Origin: Bacteroidales bacterium
Lineage (GTDB): Bacteria; Bacteroidota; Bacteroidia; Bacteroidales; UBA932
NCBI GenBank assembly: GCA_017459075.1
Contig: JAFUDQ010000023.1
Location: 1-64,000 of the forward strand
Direction of reading: 5' to 3'
Length of the DNA: 64,000 nucleotides
Positions within the stretch are counted from its first letter, which is position 1. Every line of letters starts with the position of its first letter. Position numbers and translations under genes: made by a program. The notes below the pieces were generated by a model. The model saw only the letters and a list, made by a program, of their open reading frames with translations. It did not search any database and was not told the DNA's origin. Shown here one piece after another: positions 8,297 through 17,726 of this stretch.

Positions 8297-9106
8297 ATGC
8301 CGGCAGCAATATTCGGGTTCCTGGGCCTCTCGCTCACCGATTTGATAGATATAGTGATAGTGGCGATACTTATCTTCGCCGTATTCAGATGGGTTCGCAA
8401 CTCAACGGCGATCAACATCTTCGTCGCCATTATAATAATATATGTACTCCTTGTTGTTGCCGATGCCCTTGGGATGAAGCTGATGCGCGCCCTGCTCGGC
8501 GCCTTCATAGACGTGGGCGTTCTGGCCCTGATTGTGATTTTCCAGCCTGAAATACGCCACTTCCTTTATAAAATCGGCTCAGAGACAAGAATCAGCTCGA
8601 AGGGCAAGGCCTTCGTGTCCCGCCTCTTCGGCAAAAAGACTTCGAACATGAATTCAGAGGTAGTGAACGAAGTGGCTGAGGCCTGCCGCAGGATGTCGGA
8701 CCAGAAGACCGGCGCCCTGATAGTTTTCCCCAACGGCGATACGCTTGATTACATAATTGAAACCGGAGACCTGATTGACGCTACCGTCAGCCGTCGTCTC
8801 ATAATGAATATATTCTTCAAGAATTCACCTCTTCACGATGGGGCGATGATTATCGGCGGCAACAGGATTGTAGCAGCCCGCTGCACCCTGCCCATAACAT
8901 CCCGTACAGACCTTCCGGCCAGCTACGGAATGCGCCACAAGGCCGCCATCGGCATAACGGAAGAAACTGATGCAGAGGTAATTGTGGTGTCTGAAGAGAC
9001 TGGAGGCGTATCCTTCGTCAAGCAGGGCGAAGTTACTCCGATACACAACATGAACGAGCTGAAACTGCTCATGGGAGCGGCTATTTCCGGTGTGAGTGAC
9101 AAATAA
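8297..9106 (+). CDS. cdaA: CdaA-type diadenylate cyclase
   Basis: Makes the second messenger cyclic di-AMP from two ATP. The 269-residue product has three N-terminal membrane helices (about residues 10-85). The DAC domain follows, with the catalytic DGA motif in LHDGAMIIGGNRIVAARC (about 177) and the second nucleotide-binding motif as RHKAAIG (usual RHR). Length and layout match the CdaA (YbbP) class rather than DisA. Its TAA stop is directly followed by the ATG of mutS2, so the two are cotranscribed. In Firmicutes cdaA pairs with cdaR and glmM; no such partner is visible here. Confidence 0.93.
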   Translation: MPAAIFGFLGLSLTDLIDIVIVAILIFAVFRWVRNSTAINIFVAIIIIYVLLVVADALGMKLMRALLGAFIDVGVLALIVIFQPEIRHFLYKIGSETRISSKGKAFVSRLFGKKTSNMNSEVVNEVAEACRRMSDQKTGALIVFPNGDTLDYIIETGDLIDATVSRRLIMNIFFKNSPLHDGAMIIGGNRIVAARCTLPITSRTDLPASYGMRHKAAIGITEETDAEVIVVSEETGGVSFVKQGEVTPIHNMNELKLLMGAAISGVSDK

Positions 9107-11659
9107 ATGGACAAGAAAGAAAGCAATATAGACAACAGGCTGGAAGCAAAGCTGGGCTTTGACAAAGTGCGCCGGACCGTATCGGACAAATGCAGTACGG
9201 AGTACGGCGCAGGTAGGGCTGCATCGGAAGAATTCAGCACATCGGCAAAGGAAATTCGCCGCAGACTGGTGCTGACGGACGAGATGCGCCTGATTGTGAT
9301 GTTTGAAGAGACCTTCCCCACCAGCGGATACATTGACTGCCTTGATTTTCTCAAGGTGCTTGAGGCCGATGGTGCCAATATAGATCTCTTTTCCCTTGGC
9401 AAGCTCCGCACGATGACGGAGACCCTGCGCAAGGTGGAGGCATTCTTCGACGGCATCAAGGACGGTGTCTACCCCAACCTGAAGCGATTTGTTTCAAAGG
9501 TGAAGGTGTTCCCTGAGGTTCAGCGCCGCATAGACCGCATCATTGACAAATTCGGAAACGTAAAAGATACGGCTTCTGACGAGCTGCTGCAAATCCGCAC
9601 CCAGCTGCATGACAAGGAGGGCTCCCTGTCCAAGAGGGCTGCCGCCATTTTGAAGAAGGCCCAGGCCGATGGTATAGTGGACGCAGAGGCATCCCTTTCA
9701 ATTAGGGACGGCAAGATGCTTATCCCGGTAAACACCTCTGAGAAAAAGCGTTTGCAGGGTTTTGTGTTCGATGAATCCGCCTCCGGCAAGACAACTTACA
9801 TTGAGCCGGCGGAGATTGTGGCCCTTGAGAATGAGATAAGCGAGCTGCGTTTTGCAGAGTCAAGGGAGATTTTCAGGATTCTGTCCCTGTTCAGCGACTT
9901 CCTGAGGCCCTATGTGCCTGAACTTATTAAGGGAGCGATTTGCATAGGGGAGTTGGACTTCATTATGGCCAAGGCCCAGACCGCCCTGGAATATATCGCC
10001 GGCATGCCGGTGATTTCCGAAGACGGGCAGATGAACCTTCGAAAGGCCCGTCATCCCTTGCTTGAAAAGGCCCTGAAACGTGAGGGAAAGGCGATTGTGC
10101 CTCTCACTGCCAGCCTTGACAAAGATAAGCACATCCTGCTGATTTCCGGACCGAACGCGGGCGGCAAATCCGTATGCCTCAAGACCGTAGGCCTGCTTCA
10201 GTATATGTTCCAGTGGGGAATGCTCATTCCTACGTCGGAAACATCGGAGATGTGCATTTTCGACCGGATAATGGTGGATATTGGTGACGGCCAGTCCCTT
10301 GAGAGCGACCTCAGTACCTACAGCTCTTTCCTTCAGTCCATGAAGGATATGCTTTCCAAAGCCGATGCTTCCACGCTTGTGCTTATTGACGAGCTTGGTT
10401 CCGGCACGGAACCCGCCGCAGGAGGCGCCATTGCTGAGGCTATCCTAAGCGAGCTGGACCGTAGGGGAGTGTACGGTGTTGTTACCACGCATTATACTAA
10501 CCTTAAATTATACGCTGCGCGCGAGGGTGTTGGCGTGGTGAACGGGGCCATGCAGTTTGACGCCAAGAATATCGTCCCTCTTTTCAAGCTTGAAATGGGA
10601 CTGCCGGGCAATTCGTTCGCCTTTGAGCTGGCAAGAAAAATCGGCCTTCCAGAAAATATCGTCAAGGATGCGGAAGAGAGGGCAGGGGAGGAGTACGTCG
10701 GCATCGAACGTAATCTGAGAAAGATTGTCCGCAACCGCAGGGCCCTGGATGAGAAGCTGGAGAGAATCCGCCATACTGACAAGGCTCTTGAAAGCATAAC
10801 AGACCGTTATCAGAAAGAGCTGGAGGATATCCGCAAAAAGAAAAAGGACATCATCGACCAGGCAAAGAAAGAAGCAGAGGATATAGTGAAAGGGGCCAAC
10901 AGGCAGGTGGAAAGCACCATTCGTACCATCAAGGAGGCGCAGGCAGAGAAGGAGCGCACGAAAGAGGCGCGTTCGCAGCTCCAGGGCTTTCTGGGGGCGC
11001 TTTCTCAGCAGAAGGAGGCTCAGCAGAAGAACCATGACGCTTACATAGAGAAGAAGATTAAGCAGCTGGAGGAAAGGTCTGCCAGGGAGGCTAAGAGAAA
11101 GGCTGTCCGCGCAGGTAAGCAGGCCGTTGATGCAGCGGAGGAAAAGCCAGTACCGGCAGGGGAGGAGACTATCCAGCGCAGCGGGTCCCTGAAAGTGGGG
11201 GAGAAGGTCAAAATCAAGGACAACGGCATGGTGGGAGAGGTGTCAAAGGTGTCAGGAAAATCTGTCACTATTATCGTTGGCAATATAACCAGCAAAGTGT
11301 CCCTGGATAAGATTGAGCGCATTTCTTCCAATGAGTACAAGGCGGCTGTGAAGAGTATTCCGTCTGCGGGGAAGCCTTTGCAGAGGCAGGACCCGGCTAT
11401 AATGGAGCGTAAACTGAACTTTAAACCTGAACTGGATGTTCGCGGGGAAAGGCTTCAGGATGCGCTGGAGATGGTTATGCGGTTCATTGACGATGCCATT
11501 ATGCTTGATATGCCGTCCGTCAGGATTGTGCATGGAAAGGGGACTGGCGTCTTGCATCAGGAGATTCAGAAATTACTTAAAACCATGCCTGGAGTTCAGG
11601 CGCGGGATGAACATATACAACTTGGGGGAAGCGGAGTAACAGTTGTTACTTTCGTATGA
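9107..11659 (+). CDS. mutS2: Endonuclease MutS2
   Basis: MutS2 binds branched DNA and, in other bacteria, suppresses recombination and rescues collided ribosomes. The 850-residue product lacks the mismatch-recognition domain of MutS. It has a core/clamp region, an ABC ATPase with Walker A GPNAGGKSVCL (about 347-357) and LVLIDELGSGTEPAAGG Walker B, a long charged coiled coil (about 550-670), a KOW-like segment, and a C-terminal Smr nuclease domain (about 770-850) with LDVRGERLQDAL and HGKGTGVL. The next gene overlaps its stop by 4 bp. Confidence 0.96.
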   Translation: MDKKESNIDNRLEAKLGFDKVRRTVSDKCSTEYGAGRAASEEFSTSAKEIRRRLVLTDEMRLIVMFEETFPTSGYIDCLDFLKVLEADGANIDLFSLGKLRTMTETLRKVEAFFDGIKDGVYPNLKRFVSKVKVFPEVQRRIDRIIDKFGNVKDTASDELLQIRTQLHDKEGSLSKRAAAILKKAQADGIVDAEASLSIRDGKMLIPVNTSEKKRLQGFVFDESASGKTTYIEPAEIVALENEISELRFAESREIFRILSLFSDFLRPYVPELIKGAICIGELDFIMAKAQTALEYIAGMPVISEDGQMNLRKARHPLLEKALKREGKAIVPLTASLDKDKHILLISGPNAGGKSVCLKTVGLLQYMFQWGMLIPTSETSEMCIFDRIMVDIGDGQSLESDLSTYSSFLQSMKDMLSKADASTLVLIDELGSGTEPAAGGAIAEAILSELDRRGVYGVVTTHYTNLKLYAAREGVGVVNGAMQFDAKNIVPLFKLEMGLPGNSFAFELARKIGLPENIVKDAEERAGEEYVGIERNLRKIVRNRRALDEKLERIRHTDKALESITDRYQKELEDIRKKKKDIIDQAKKEAEDIVKGANRQVESTIRTIKEAQAEKERTKEARSQLQGFLGALSQQKEAQQKNHDAYIEKKIKQLEERSAREAKRKAVRAGKQAVDAAEEKPVPAGEETIQRSGSLKVGEKVKIKDNGMVGEVSKVSGKSVTIIVGNITSKVSLDKIERISSNEYKAAVKSIPSAGKPLQRQDPAIMERKLNFKPELDVRGERLQDALEMVMRFIDDAIMLDMPSVRIVHGKGTGVLHQEIQKLLKTMPGVQARDEHIQLGGSGVTVVTFV

Positions 11660-12033
11660 AAACTAAAACAGAGTTAAAAGGAAAGAGGGGAGAGGCGGCA
11701 GTGGCGGAGTTCCTTGCGAACAATGGCCACGTTGTGCTGGATTTGAATTGGAGATGCGGGCATTTGGAGGTTGATGTGGTGACGATGGACAGGTTGGGCC
11801 TGCATTTTGTAGAGGTTAAGACAAGGTCTTCTTCGGCTGTTATCGAGCCACAGGAGAATGTGGGTTTCGTGAAGCAGAGAAGGCTTGCAGAGGCGGCGCG
11901 GCGCTACCTCACGAAAAATGGCGGGCGCTTTGGGGCGATGGAGGTGTTTTTTGATGTGGCAGCCGTGATTGATGATGGCAAATGCCTGGAAATCAAGTAT
12001 TTTCCAAATGCATTTGTGCCGATTATGACTTGA
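11656..12033 (+). CDS. YraN-family (UPF0102) nuclease-fold protein
   Basis: Small protein of uncharacterised role with a restriction-endonuclease-like fold. The 125-residue product shows the family pattern: KGKRGEAAVAEFLANNGH, then NWRCGHLEVDVVTMD and FVEVKTRSSS. These correspond to the E...ExD...ExK residues of the PD-(D/E)XK fold, here with HLEVD instead of the common GEID. It overlaps mutS2 by 4 bp (ATGA), so translation is probably coupled. Members often lie next to DNA-processing genes; a DNA role here is inference. Confidence 0.88.
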   Translation: MKTKTELKGKRGEAAVAEFLANNGHVVLDLNWRCGHLEVDVVTMDRLGLHFVEVKTRSSSAVIEPQENVGFVKQRRLAEAARRYLTKNGGRFGAMEVFFDVAAVIDDGKCLEIKYFPNAFVPIMT

Positions 12034-12051
12034 TTGATTTAAACCACATAT

Positions 12052-13149
12052 ATGCTAAACAACAACTTTTATTGCGTGCTTATGGCAGGTGGCTCTGGCG
12101 ACAAGCTGTGGCCTTGGAGCCGTGAGAGTAAGCCTAAGCAATTCGTTTCTACCGGCCCTGGTGGAATAACCATGTTAAGAAGGGCTTATGACAGATGTCT
12201 TCAGCTTGTTCCTAAGGAGAACATCATCGTAGCCACTCTTGAGAAATACAAATCTCACGTTATTGATATTCTTCCTGAGATTTCTGATAAGAACCTTCTT
12301 CTTGAGCCGATAGGCAGGCATACTGCCCCGTGTACGGTTTATGCGGCTTATTCAATTTACAAACGGAACAAAGATGCCGTCATTGCCATGATTCCGGCCG
12401 ACAGCATCATAGAGAATGACGACAAGACCCGTTCCACTATGGAAAAGGCCATGGTGTATGCAGCCGAGCATGAGGTTCTGCTTACCATGGGAGTCATTCC
12501 CACCCGCCCGGAGACGCAGTATGGTTATATCCAGGTGGCAGGCGGCAAAGAGGCGCGTGACGCCGGTCTGCCGGCCCCGGTGAAGACTTTCACAGAGAAG
12601 CCGGATGAGAGCATCGCCACTGCATTCTGCAAGAGTGGGGAGTTCTTCTGGAACAGCGGTATTTATATCTGGAGGGCGTCGCTTATCAAGGAGGAGTGTG
12701 AGAGCCTGATGCCGGATATCACTTCGCTCTTCAATGGTTGGGAGCAGGCTGTCGGCAGCCCCGATGAGAGGGCTTTTATCAATAAGGTTTATACCGATTG
12801 TCCCAAACTGTCTATTGATTACGGCCTTATGGAGAAAACTTCGCGGGCCTGGATTTTCCCGATTGATTTCAAGTGGACTGATTTGAGTAACTGGGATGAG
12901 CTTTATGAGGTTGTTCCTAAGGATTTTGAGAATGGGAACACTTGCAACACCTCTTCCAGCATTATCAAGAAGTGTAAACAGACGATTACTCTTTCTGAGA
13001 ACAGGAAAAAGCTTATTGCTGCGTATGGCTTGGAGGATTTCCTGGTGATTGACACGGAGGATGTCCTACTGATTTGCCCCCGTACCCGCGAGGCAATCGG
13101 TAACCTTACTTCCGAAACCGGCTTCCCCGACTTCGAGCAGTTCAGGTAA
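12052..13149 (+). CDS. manC: Mannose-1-phosphate guanylyltransferase
   Basis: Forms GDP-mannose from mannose-1-phosphate and GTP for envelope glycans. The 365-residue product is a stand-alone nucleotidyltransferase without the C-terminal phosphomannose isomerase domain. Recognisable motifs are IPADSII (about 117), TRPETQYGYIQ (about 160), KTFTEKPD (about 180), FFWNSGIYIW (about 202) and KLSIDYGLMEK. The N-terminal signature is unusual: AGGSGDKLWPWSRESKPKQF, where the family normally has GGxGTRLWPLSR, so the conserved Thr-Arg pair is Asp-Lys. The start lies 18 bp after yraN, in the same direction. Confidence 0.9.
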   Translation: MLNNNFYCVLMAGGSGDKLWPWSRESKPKQFVSTGPGGITMLRRAYDRCLQLVPKENIIVATLEKYKSHVIDILPEISDKNLLLEPIGRHTAPCTVYAAYSIYKRNKDAVIAMIPADSIIENDDKTRSTMEKAMVYAAEHEVLLTMGVIPTRPETQYGYIQVAGGKEARDAGLPAPVKTFTEKPDESIATAFCKSGEFFWNSGIYIWRASLIKEECESLMPDITSLFNGWEQAVGSPDERAFINKVYTDCPKLSIDYGLMEKTSRAWIFPIDFKWTDLSNWDELYEVVPKDFENGNTCNTSSSIIKKCKQTITLSENRKKLIAAYGLEDFLVIDTEDVLLICPRTREAIGNLTSETGFPDFEQFR

Positions 13150-13154
13150 ACGAG

Positions 13155-13180
13155 AAACGCCCCAAAATGGGGCGTTTTCT
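13155..13180. terminator. Bidirectional terminator between manC and aspS
   Basis: A 9-bp perfect stem AAACGCCCC (13155-13163) and GGGGCGTTT (13169-13177) has a 5-nt loop and T-rich sequence on the plus strand; the A-rich start serves the minus strand. It lies between two convergent genes and fits both. Confidence 0.88.
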
Positions 13181-14950
13181 TTATTCCTTTACCGTTGAAA
13201 CTATCTGAAGCTCGTCCAGCTGGATTTGGTCGATGGCTGAAGGGGAGTCTATCATTACGTCGCGGCCCTGATTATTCTTAGGGAAGGCGATGTAGTCGCG
13301 GATAGAGTCGCTGCCGCCGAAGAGGGCACAAACGCGATCGAAACCGAAAGCCAGGCCACCGTGAGGCGGTGCTCCGAACTTGAAGGCATTGATGATGAAG
13401 CCGAATTTGTATTCAGCATCCTCAGGGCTAATGCCAAGAACCTCGAACATTCTCTTCTGCATCTCTGCGTCATGGATTCGGATACTTCCGCCGCCAAGCT
13501 CCGTACCGTTAAGGACGAAGTCATAAGCATTTGCACAAACGCGCTCAAGGTCCTCTTTCTTGTTGCTGTTAAACCATGCCTCATGCTCCGGCTTGGGGGC
13601 TGTGAAAGGATGGTGCATCGCATAGAAACGCTGGGTTTCATCGTCCCACTCAAGAAGAGGGAAGTCAACAATCCAGAGCGGAGCGAATACCTTCGGATCG
13701 CGAAGTCCGAGACGGTTGCCCATCTCAATACGAAGAACGCCAAGCATGGTCTGAACCTTGCGCTTGTTGTCTCCGCTAAGGACGAGGATAAGGTCTCCGG
13801 GCTTAGCCTCAGCAGCATCGGCCAGTACCTTCAAATCCTCGGGAGTATAGAATTTGTCGATGGACGATTTGAATGAACCATCGGTATTTACCTTAATGTA
13901 GATAAGGCCTTTGGCGCCGACCTGAGGGCGTTTTACCCATTCTGTGAGCTCGTCAATCTGCTTGCGGGTGTATTCTGCGGCACCAGGAACGGCGATGGCG
14001 CCGATATAAGCAGCTCCGTCAAGAACGCTGAATCCCTTGCCTTTGGCCTGCTCAGTGAGTTCATGGATGGTCATTCCATAGCGGATATCCGGCTTGTCTG
14101 AACCATAGTTGTCCATGGCGTCGTACCAGCTCATGCGGGGGAGCGGGTTGGGAATTTCCACATTCAGGACATTCTTGAAGAGGGTACGCATCATGCCCTC
14201 GAAGGTGTTCAGGACGTCTTCCTGCTCTACGAATGACATCTCGCAGTCAATCTGTGTGAACTCCGGCTGACGGTCTGCGCGAAGGTCCTCGTCCCTGAAA
14301 CAGCGTACAATCTGGAAATAGCGGTCATAACCGGCTACCATAAGGAGCTGCTTGAAAGTCTGGGGGCTCTGGGGAAGTGCGTAGAACTGGCCGGGATTCA
14401 TGCGTGAAGGAACCACAAAGTCACGTGCTCCTTCAGGAGTGGATTTAATAAGATAAGGTGTCTCAATCTCCATGAAACCCTTGCTGTCCAGATAGTTGCG
14501 GACCTCGTGTGCAATGCGGTGACGCAGCATGAGGGCGTTGCGAAGAGGGTTGCGCCTGAGGTCAAGATAGCGGTATTTCATTCGAATGTCATCGCCTCCG
14601 TCACTTACGTCTTCGATAGTGAAGGGAGGGGTTACGGATTTGTTGAGGATGTTGATTTCCTGAACTTTGATTTCGATGTCTCCGGTTGCCATTTTGGGGT
14701 TCTTGCTCTGACGCTCAAGAACTTCTCCTTTAACCTGAATGACGAATTCACGGCCAAGGGCTGTGGCTTTTTCTACAAGGTCTGCGGGGGCGTCTGCCTC
14801 AACAACAAGCTGAGTGATGCCGTAGCGGTCACGGAGGTCAATGAATGTCATGCCTCCGAGCTTACGGGATTTCTGTACCCAGCCGGCAAGAGTGACTGTC
14901 TGTCCTGCGTTTTCAATGCGGAGCTGTCCGCAAGTGTGAGTTCTGTACAT
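13181..14950 (-). CDS. aspS: Aspartyl-tRNA synthetase
   Basis: Charges tRNA-Asp. The 589-residue protein is the bacterial form: an OB-fold anticodon-binding domain (about 1-105), class II catalytic motifs including [20 protein letters not shown] (motif 2, about 215), the inserted GAD domain in the middle, and motif 3 GLAFGFDRV near the C-terminus. Whether it is discriminating or also charges tRNA-Asn depends on GatCAB elsewhere. It is divergent from ksgA with promoters packed in an 81-bp gap. Confidence 0.97.
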   Translation of the reverse strand: MYRTHTCGQLRIENAGQTVTLAGWVQKSRKLGGMTFIDLRDRYGITQLVVEADAPADLVEKATALGREFVIQVKGEVLERQSKNPKMATGDIEIKVQEINILNKSVTPPFTIEDVSDGGDDIRMKYRYLDLRRNPLRNALMLRHRIAHEVRNYLDSKGFMEIETPYLIKSTPEGARDFVVPSRMNPGQFYALPQSPQTFKQLLMVAGYDRYFQIVRCFRDEDLRADRQPEFTQIDCEMSFVEQEDVLNTFEGMMRTLFKNVLNVEIPNPLPRMSWYDAMDNYGSDKPDIRYGMTIHELTEQAKGKGFSVLDGAAYIGAIAVPGAAEYTRKQIDELTEWVKRPQVGAKGLIYIKVNTDGSFKSSIDKFYTPEDLKVLADAAEAKPGDLILVLSGDNKRKVQTMLGVLRIEMGNRLGLRDPKVFAPLWIVDFPLLEWDDETQRFYAMHHPFTAPKPEHEAWFNSNKKEDLERVCANAYDFVLNGTELGGGSIRIHDAEMQKRMFEVLGISPEDAEYKFGFIINAFKFGAPPHGGLAFGFDRVCALFGGSDSIRDYIAFPKNNQGRDVMIDSPSAIDQIQLDELQIVSTVKE

Positions 14951-14991
14951 ATTGAGTTATATTTTTTGCCGATGCTTATTGTTTTATCGTG

Positions 14992-14999
14992 CAAATTTA
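14992..14999 (-). promoter_or_regulatory. -7 box of aspS
   Basis: Minus-strand TAAATTTG is a full TAnnTTTG match, about 40 bp upstream of the aspS start. A CATCGGC word lies in the leader (plus-strand GCCGATG at 14968-14974). Confidence 0.5.
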
Positions 15000-15019
15000 A
15001 CAATTTGCTACGAAAAATG

Positions 15020-15027
15020 TATATTTG
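15020..15027 (+). promoter_or_regulatory. -7 box of ksgA
   Basis: TATATTTG matches the consensus and ends only 4 bp before the ATG at 15032. If used, the transcript would be leaderless or nearly so. No good -33 TTG is seen at 19-20 bp. Confidence 0.5.
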
Positions 15028-15031
15028 CACT

Positions 15032-15838
15032 ATGGAAGTTAGAGCAAAAAAGGCCCTTGGCCAACATTTTTTAACAGACCAGAGCATAGCGAAGGCTATC
15101 GTCGATGCGCTTCATGAGGACGGGGCGCTTCCGCAGGACGTACTGGAAATAGGCCCCGGCATGGGCGTACTAACACAATATCTGCTGCAACGTAAAGACT
15201 TGAACCTCAAGGCAGTAGAGATAGACGCAGAGTCTGTGGACTATCTGCTGACTCATTTCCCGGAGGCTCCCGGAAGGGTTGTCCTGGGGGATTTCCTGAG
15301 GGTTTCCCCGGACGCTTTCTTCAAGGGAGGTTTCAGAGTAATCGGCAATTTCCCGTATAACATATCGTCGCAGATATTTTTTAAGATTCTGGATTACCGC
15401 GAAAGGATTCCGGAAGTTGTGTGCATGATTCAGAAAGAAGTGGCGGAACGCATCGCAGAGGGCCCGGGGACCAAGACCTATGGCATACTCTCCGTCCTGC
15501 TTCAGGCCTGGTATGACATTGAATACCTCTTTACCGTGGGCTCTGGCTGCTTTGCTCCCCCGCCCAAGGTACAATCGGCAGTAATCAGGCTGCGCCGCGG
15601 GGCGCGAAAAAGCCTTGGCTGCGATGAGGCTATGTTCAAAACAGTGGTAAAAACAGCTTTCGGACAGCGCCGCAAGACCCTTCGCAATTCCCTAAAGCCG
15701 CTTATAAAGCAGAAGGCGGAAAAAGAAGGCTGGGGAGAAGAGGCCCTTGCCTCTTTCACCGCCCAGCCTGTCTTTGAGCTGCGCCCGGAGCGCCTTTCCG
15801 TAGATGATTTTATCTCGCTGACGCTGTTACTTTCATAA
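15032..15838 (+). CDS. ksgA: 16S rRNA (adenine1518-N6/adenine1519-N6)-dimethyltransferase
   Basis: Dimethylates two adenines in helix 45 of 16S rRNA late in 30S assembly. The 268-residue product begins MEVRAKKALGQHFLTDQSIA and has the SAM motif LEIGPGMGVLTQYL (about 38-50), the VVLGDF motif, and the catalytic NFPYNISSQIF (about 105-115). The reading frame stays open far upstream, but that part is antisense to aspS. The ATG at 15032 gives the canonical N-terminus and lies 4 bp past a -7 box. The downstream gene follows after 3 bp. Confidence 0.95.
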   Translation: MEVRAKKALGQHFLTDQSIAKAIVDALHEDGALPQDVLEIGPGMGVLTQYLLQRKDLNLKAVEIDAESVDYLLTHFPEAPGRVVLGDFLRVSPDAFFKGGFRVIGNFPYNISSQIFFKILDYRERIPEVVCMIQKEVAERIAEGPGTKTYGILSVLLQAWYDIEYLFTVGSGCFAPPPKVQSAVIRLRRGARKSLGCDEAMFKTVVKTAFGQRRKTLRNSLKPLIKQKAEKEGWGEEALASFTAQPVFELRPERLSVDDFISLTLLLS

Positions 15839-15841
15839 CAA

Positions 15842-16807
15842 GTGTTTAAGAAGCTGTTTCATAAGATTGAGGTGTTTTTCAGGTGGCTTTCCATCTGGAT
15901 TACAATTATTTTGCGCTTTTTTACGCATGACTTATGGAAGCTTAACACACAGGATTTTGCGCGCTGGAAGGGCCGTTTGATTCAGGATTTGAAGACGGTG
16001 GTTCTGATGATAAATACCTTCGTGCATCAGAAAATCAGCTATCAGGTTACGGCCTTGGCGTATCAGAGTATGCTGGCGGTAGTGCCGGCCATCGCCGTGG
16101 GGCTGTTCCTTACGGACAGCATCGGCCTTAAAGACAAGTTTGCCGATATCCTTTATACCAATCTTGGGCAGACGCCTCTGGTAGAGACGATTGTCTCCGC
16201 TGCGGACAACATTGCCCGTATAGCGGAGAGCGGCCTTTTCGGTTTTATTTCGATGGCATCTTTCATCTGGATTGTGTTGTCGCTGATGTATACCGTCCGT
16301 CAGGTTTTCAATAATGTCTGGCAGGTGGAGAAGGAGAATAATGTCATCAAGGCTTTCGGGGTAATCATCGGCATAACAATTCTTTCCCCGTTTGTTATCA
16401 TTCTTTTCTTCTCCGGCACGGTGTTTTATTCCCATATAATTGACTGGATTCTTCCGGAGGATTTCTTCCTGTCGCATCCAATCAGGAGTGTCCTGTCATG
16501 GGTTTTGTTTGCGGCGCTGAGTGTTTTCCTGCTGTCTGTGATGTACAAGTACATCCCAGGGACTAAGGTTCGATACCGTCATGCTCTCAAGGCGGCGGTT
16601 TTTGCCGGTATTGCATTTGCCGTTGTTCAGTTCCTGTATCTGGAAACCCAGCTTATGGTTGGCAAGCAAAGTGCCATCTACGGCGTTCTGGCCGCGCTTC
16701 CGCTCTTTATGATTTGGCTTCGTCTTGGCTGGAGCATCCTCCTTTACGGCGCAGAACTCACCTTCGCCTTCCAAAACGTCAACAAAATCCCCTCGCTCCG
16801 CGAATAG
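15842..16807 (+). CDS. YihY/BrkB-family inner-membrane protein
   Basis: Polytopic membrane protein of uncertain role, formerly mislabelled ribonuclease BN. The 321-residue product has about six membrane helices, with the family landmark ALAYQSMLAVVPAIAVGLFL (about 70-90) and VLAALPLFMIWLRLGWSILLYGAELTF near the C-terminus. The start codon is GTG at 15842, three bases after the ksgA stop, so the pair is probably an operon. Dispersed repeat sequence and a convergent gene follow. Confidence 0.9.
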   Translation: MFKKLFHKIEVFFRWLSIWITIILRFFTHDLWKLNTQDFARWKGRLIQDLKTVVLMINTFVHQKISYQVTALAYQSMLAVVPAIAVGLFLTDSIGLKDKFADILYTNLGQTPLVETIVSAADNIARIAESGLFGFISMASFIWIVLSLMYTVRQVFNNVWQVEKENNVIKAFGVIIGITILSPFVIILFFSGTVFYSHIIDWILPEDFFLSHPIRSVLSWVLFAALSVFLLSVMYKYIPGTKVRYRHALKAAVFAGIAFAVVQFLYLETQLMVGKQSAIYGVLAALPLFMIWLRLGWSILLYGAELTFAFQNVNKIPSLRE

Positions 16808-16878
16808 CACGGCGCTGCCGGAACCGGCCCTGTTCTTGCTGCTTCGCACCGTTTTCTAGTGATTATGGGCGTTAAAAG

Positions 16879-16905
16879 AGATTCTTCACTTCGTTCAGAA
16901 TGACA
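16879..16905. repeat. Single dispersed repeat unit between convergent genes
   Basis: AGATTCTTCACTTCGTTCAG followed by AATGACA is a degenerate copy of the GATCCTTCGACTTCGCTCAG + GATGACA family, in the orientation of the 233-340 cluster. It sits in the 127-bp gap between the ends of the YihY gene and the membrane regulator. Confidence 0.65.
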
Positions 16906-16934
16906 GGAAAGGGAACCGGAAACGGATTCTTGGA

Positions 16935-17720
16935 TTACTTGGAGAAATACCGTAGGAAGAGGCCTTTGTCGGGGGTGGAGGAGTCGCTGATGCGGGTTTT
17001 GAGGCGCCAGATTTTGTTGTAGATATTCTGCTTGTCCTTGCCCATTAATGTGGATATCGTGGTAGAGTTGAAACCGGCGGCAAGGAAGATGAAAAGACGC
17101 ACCTCCTCTTCTCTAATCTTGGGAAACTGGGCCCGGAATTTTGCCACAAGGCCGTCACGCTGCGCATCCAGCGTCTTCTCCAACTGGGAAGCATCGGCCC
17201 GCAAATCTTCAATCACAGACTTAGCCTCTTTAAGAAGCTTTGGCTGAAGATTATCCGTCCCTTCGTAGATATAATACTGCTCGCAAAGGCGTTCCAGCAC
17301 ACTGAAACCCATTTTTTCAAGCATTGAGTTTTTTTGCGCCGATGCTGCCGAGGCCGCGTTTTCAGCATCGTCCAGCCTTGCCCGAAGATCCTCTGCAATA
17401 GCCAGGATACGCTCATTTTCCAGCTTCTCTTCCTCCCTGCGACGACGGTCCCTAAGCCTTAGATACTGAAAAACAATGACGATGATGATTAGGGCGGCAA
17501 CAAAGATAATCCTAATCAGAACCTCCCTTTCCTTAGCCGCCTCAAGGCGCAATTCCAGCTCCCTGAAATCCTTATACAAGGGTTCCTCCTCTTCAGAAGA
17601 GGCCACTATACGGCTGGGCTCAATAAAACCACGGGAACTCAACTGTACCGTATCTTCTGCTGCCAATACCGATGGTACCAGCAGCAGAAGGAAAAGATAC
17701 AGTAAAAGAACTCGTTTCAA
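16935..17720 (-). CDS. Membrane-anchored LuxR/HTH-type regulator
   Basis: Predicted transcription regulator tethered to the inner membrane. The 261-residue product has a signal peptide (cleavage near AEDTV), a short acidic periplasmic stretch, and one membrane helix (about 70-90, IIFVAALIIIVIVF). A charged coiled coil follows (about 92-150). The C-terminal winged or LuxR-like HTH (about 195-250) reads REEEVRLFIFLAAGFNSTTI and MGKDKQNIYNKIWRLK. This C-terminal end is the one found on large TPR-containing sensors in Bacteroidota, but here no TPR repeats are present. It starts with TTG, 6 bp after the glyQS stop. The signal and target genes are unknown. Confidence 0.75.
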   Translation of the reverse strand: MKRVLLLYLFLLLLVPSVLAAEDTVQLSSRGFIEPSRIVASSEEEEPLYKDFRELELRLEAAKEREVLIRIIFVAALIIIVIVFQYLRLRDRRRREEEKLENERILAIAEDLRARLDDAENAASAASAQKNSMLEKMGFSVLERLCEQYYIYEGTDNLQPKLLKEAKSVIEDLRADASQLEKTLDAQRDGLVAKFRAQFPKIREEEVRLFIFLAAGFNSTTISTLMGKDKQNIYNKIWRLKTRISDSSTPDKGLFLRYFSK

Positions 17721-17726
17721 TCTGAT

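Noticed and set aside
14507..15031. N-terminal extension of the ksgA frame
   Set aside because: It runs antisense through aspS, a certain gene, and KsgA homology begins at the ATG at 15032.
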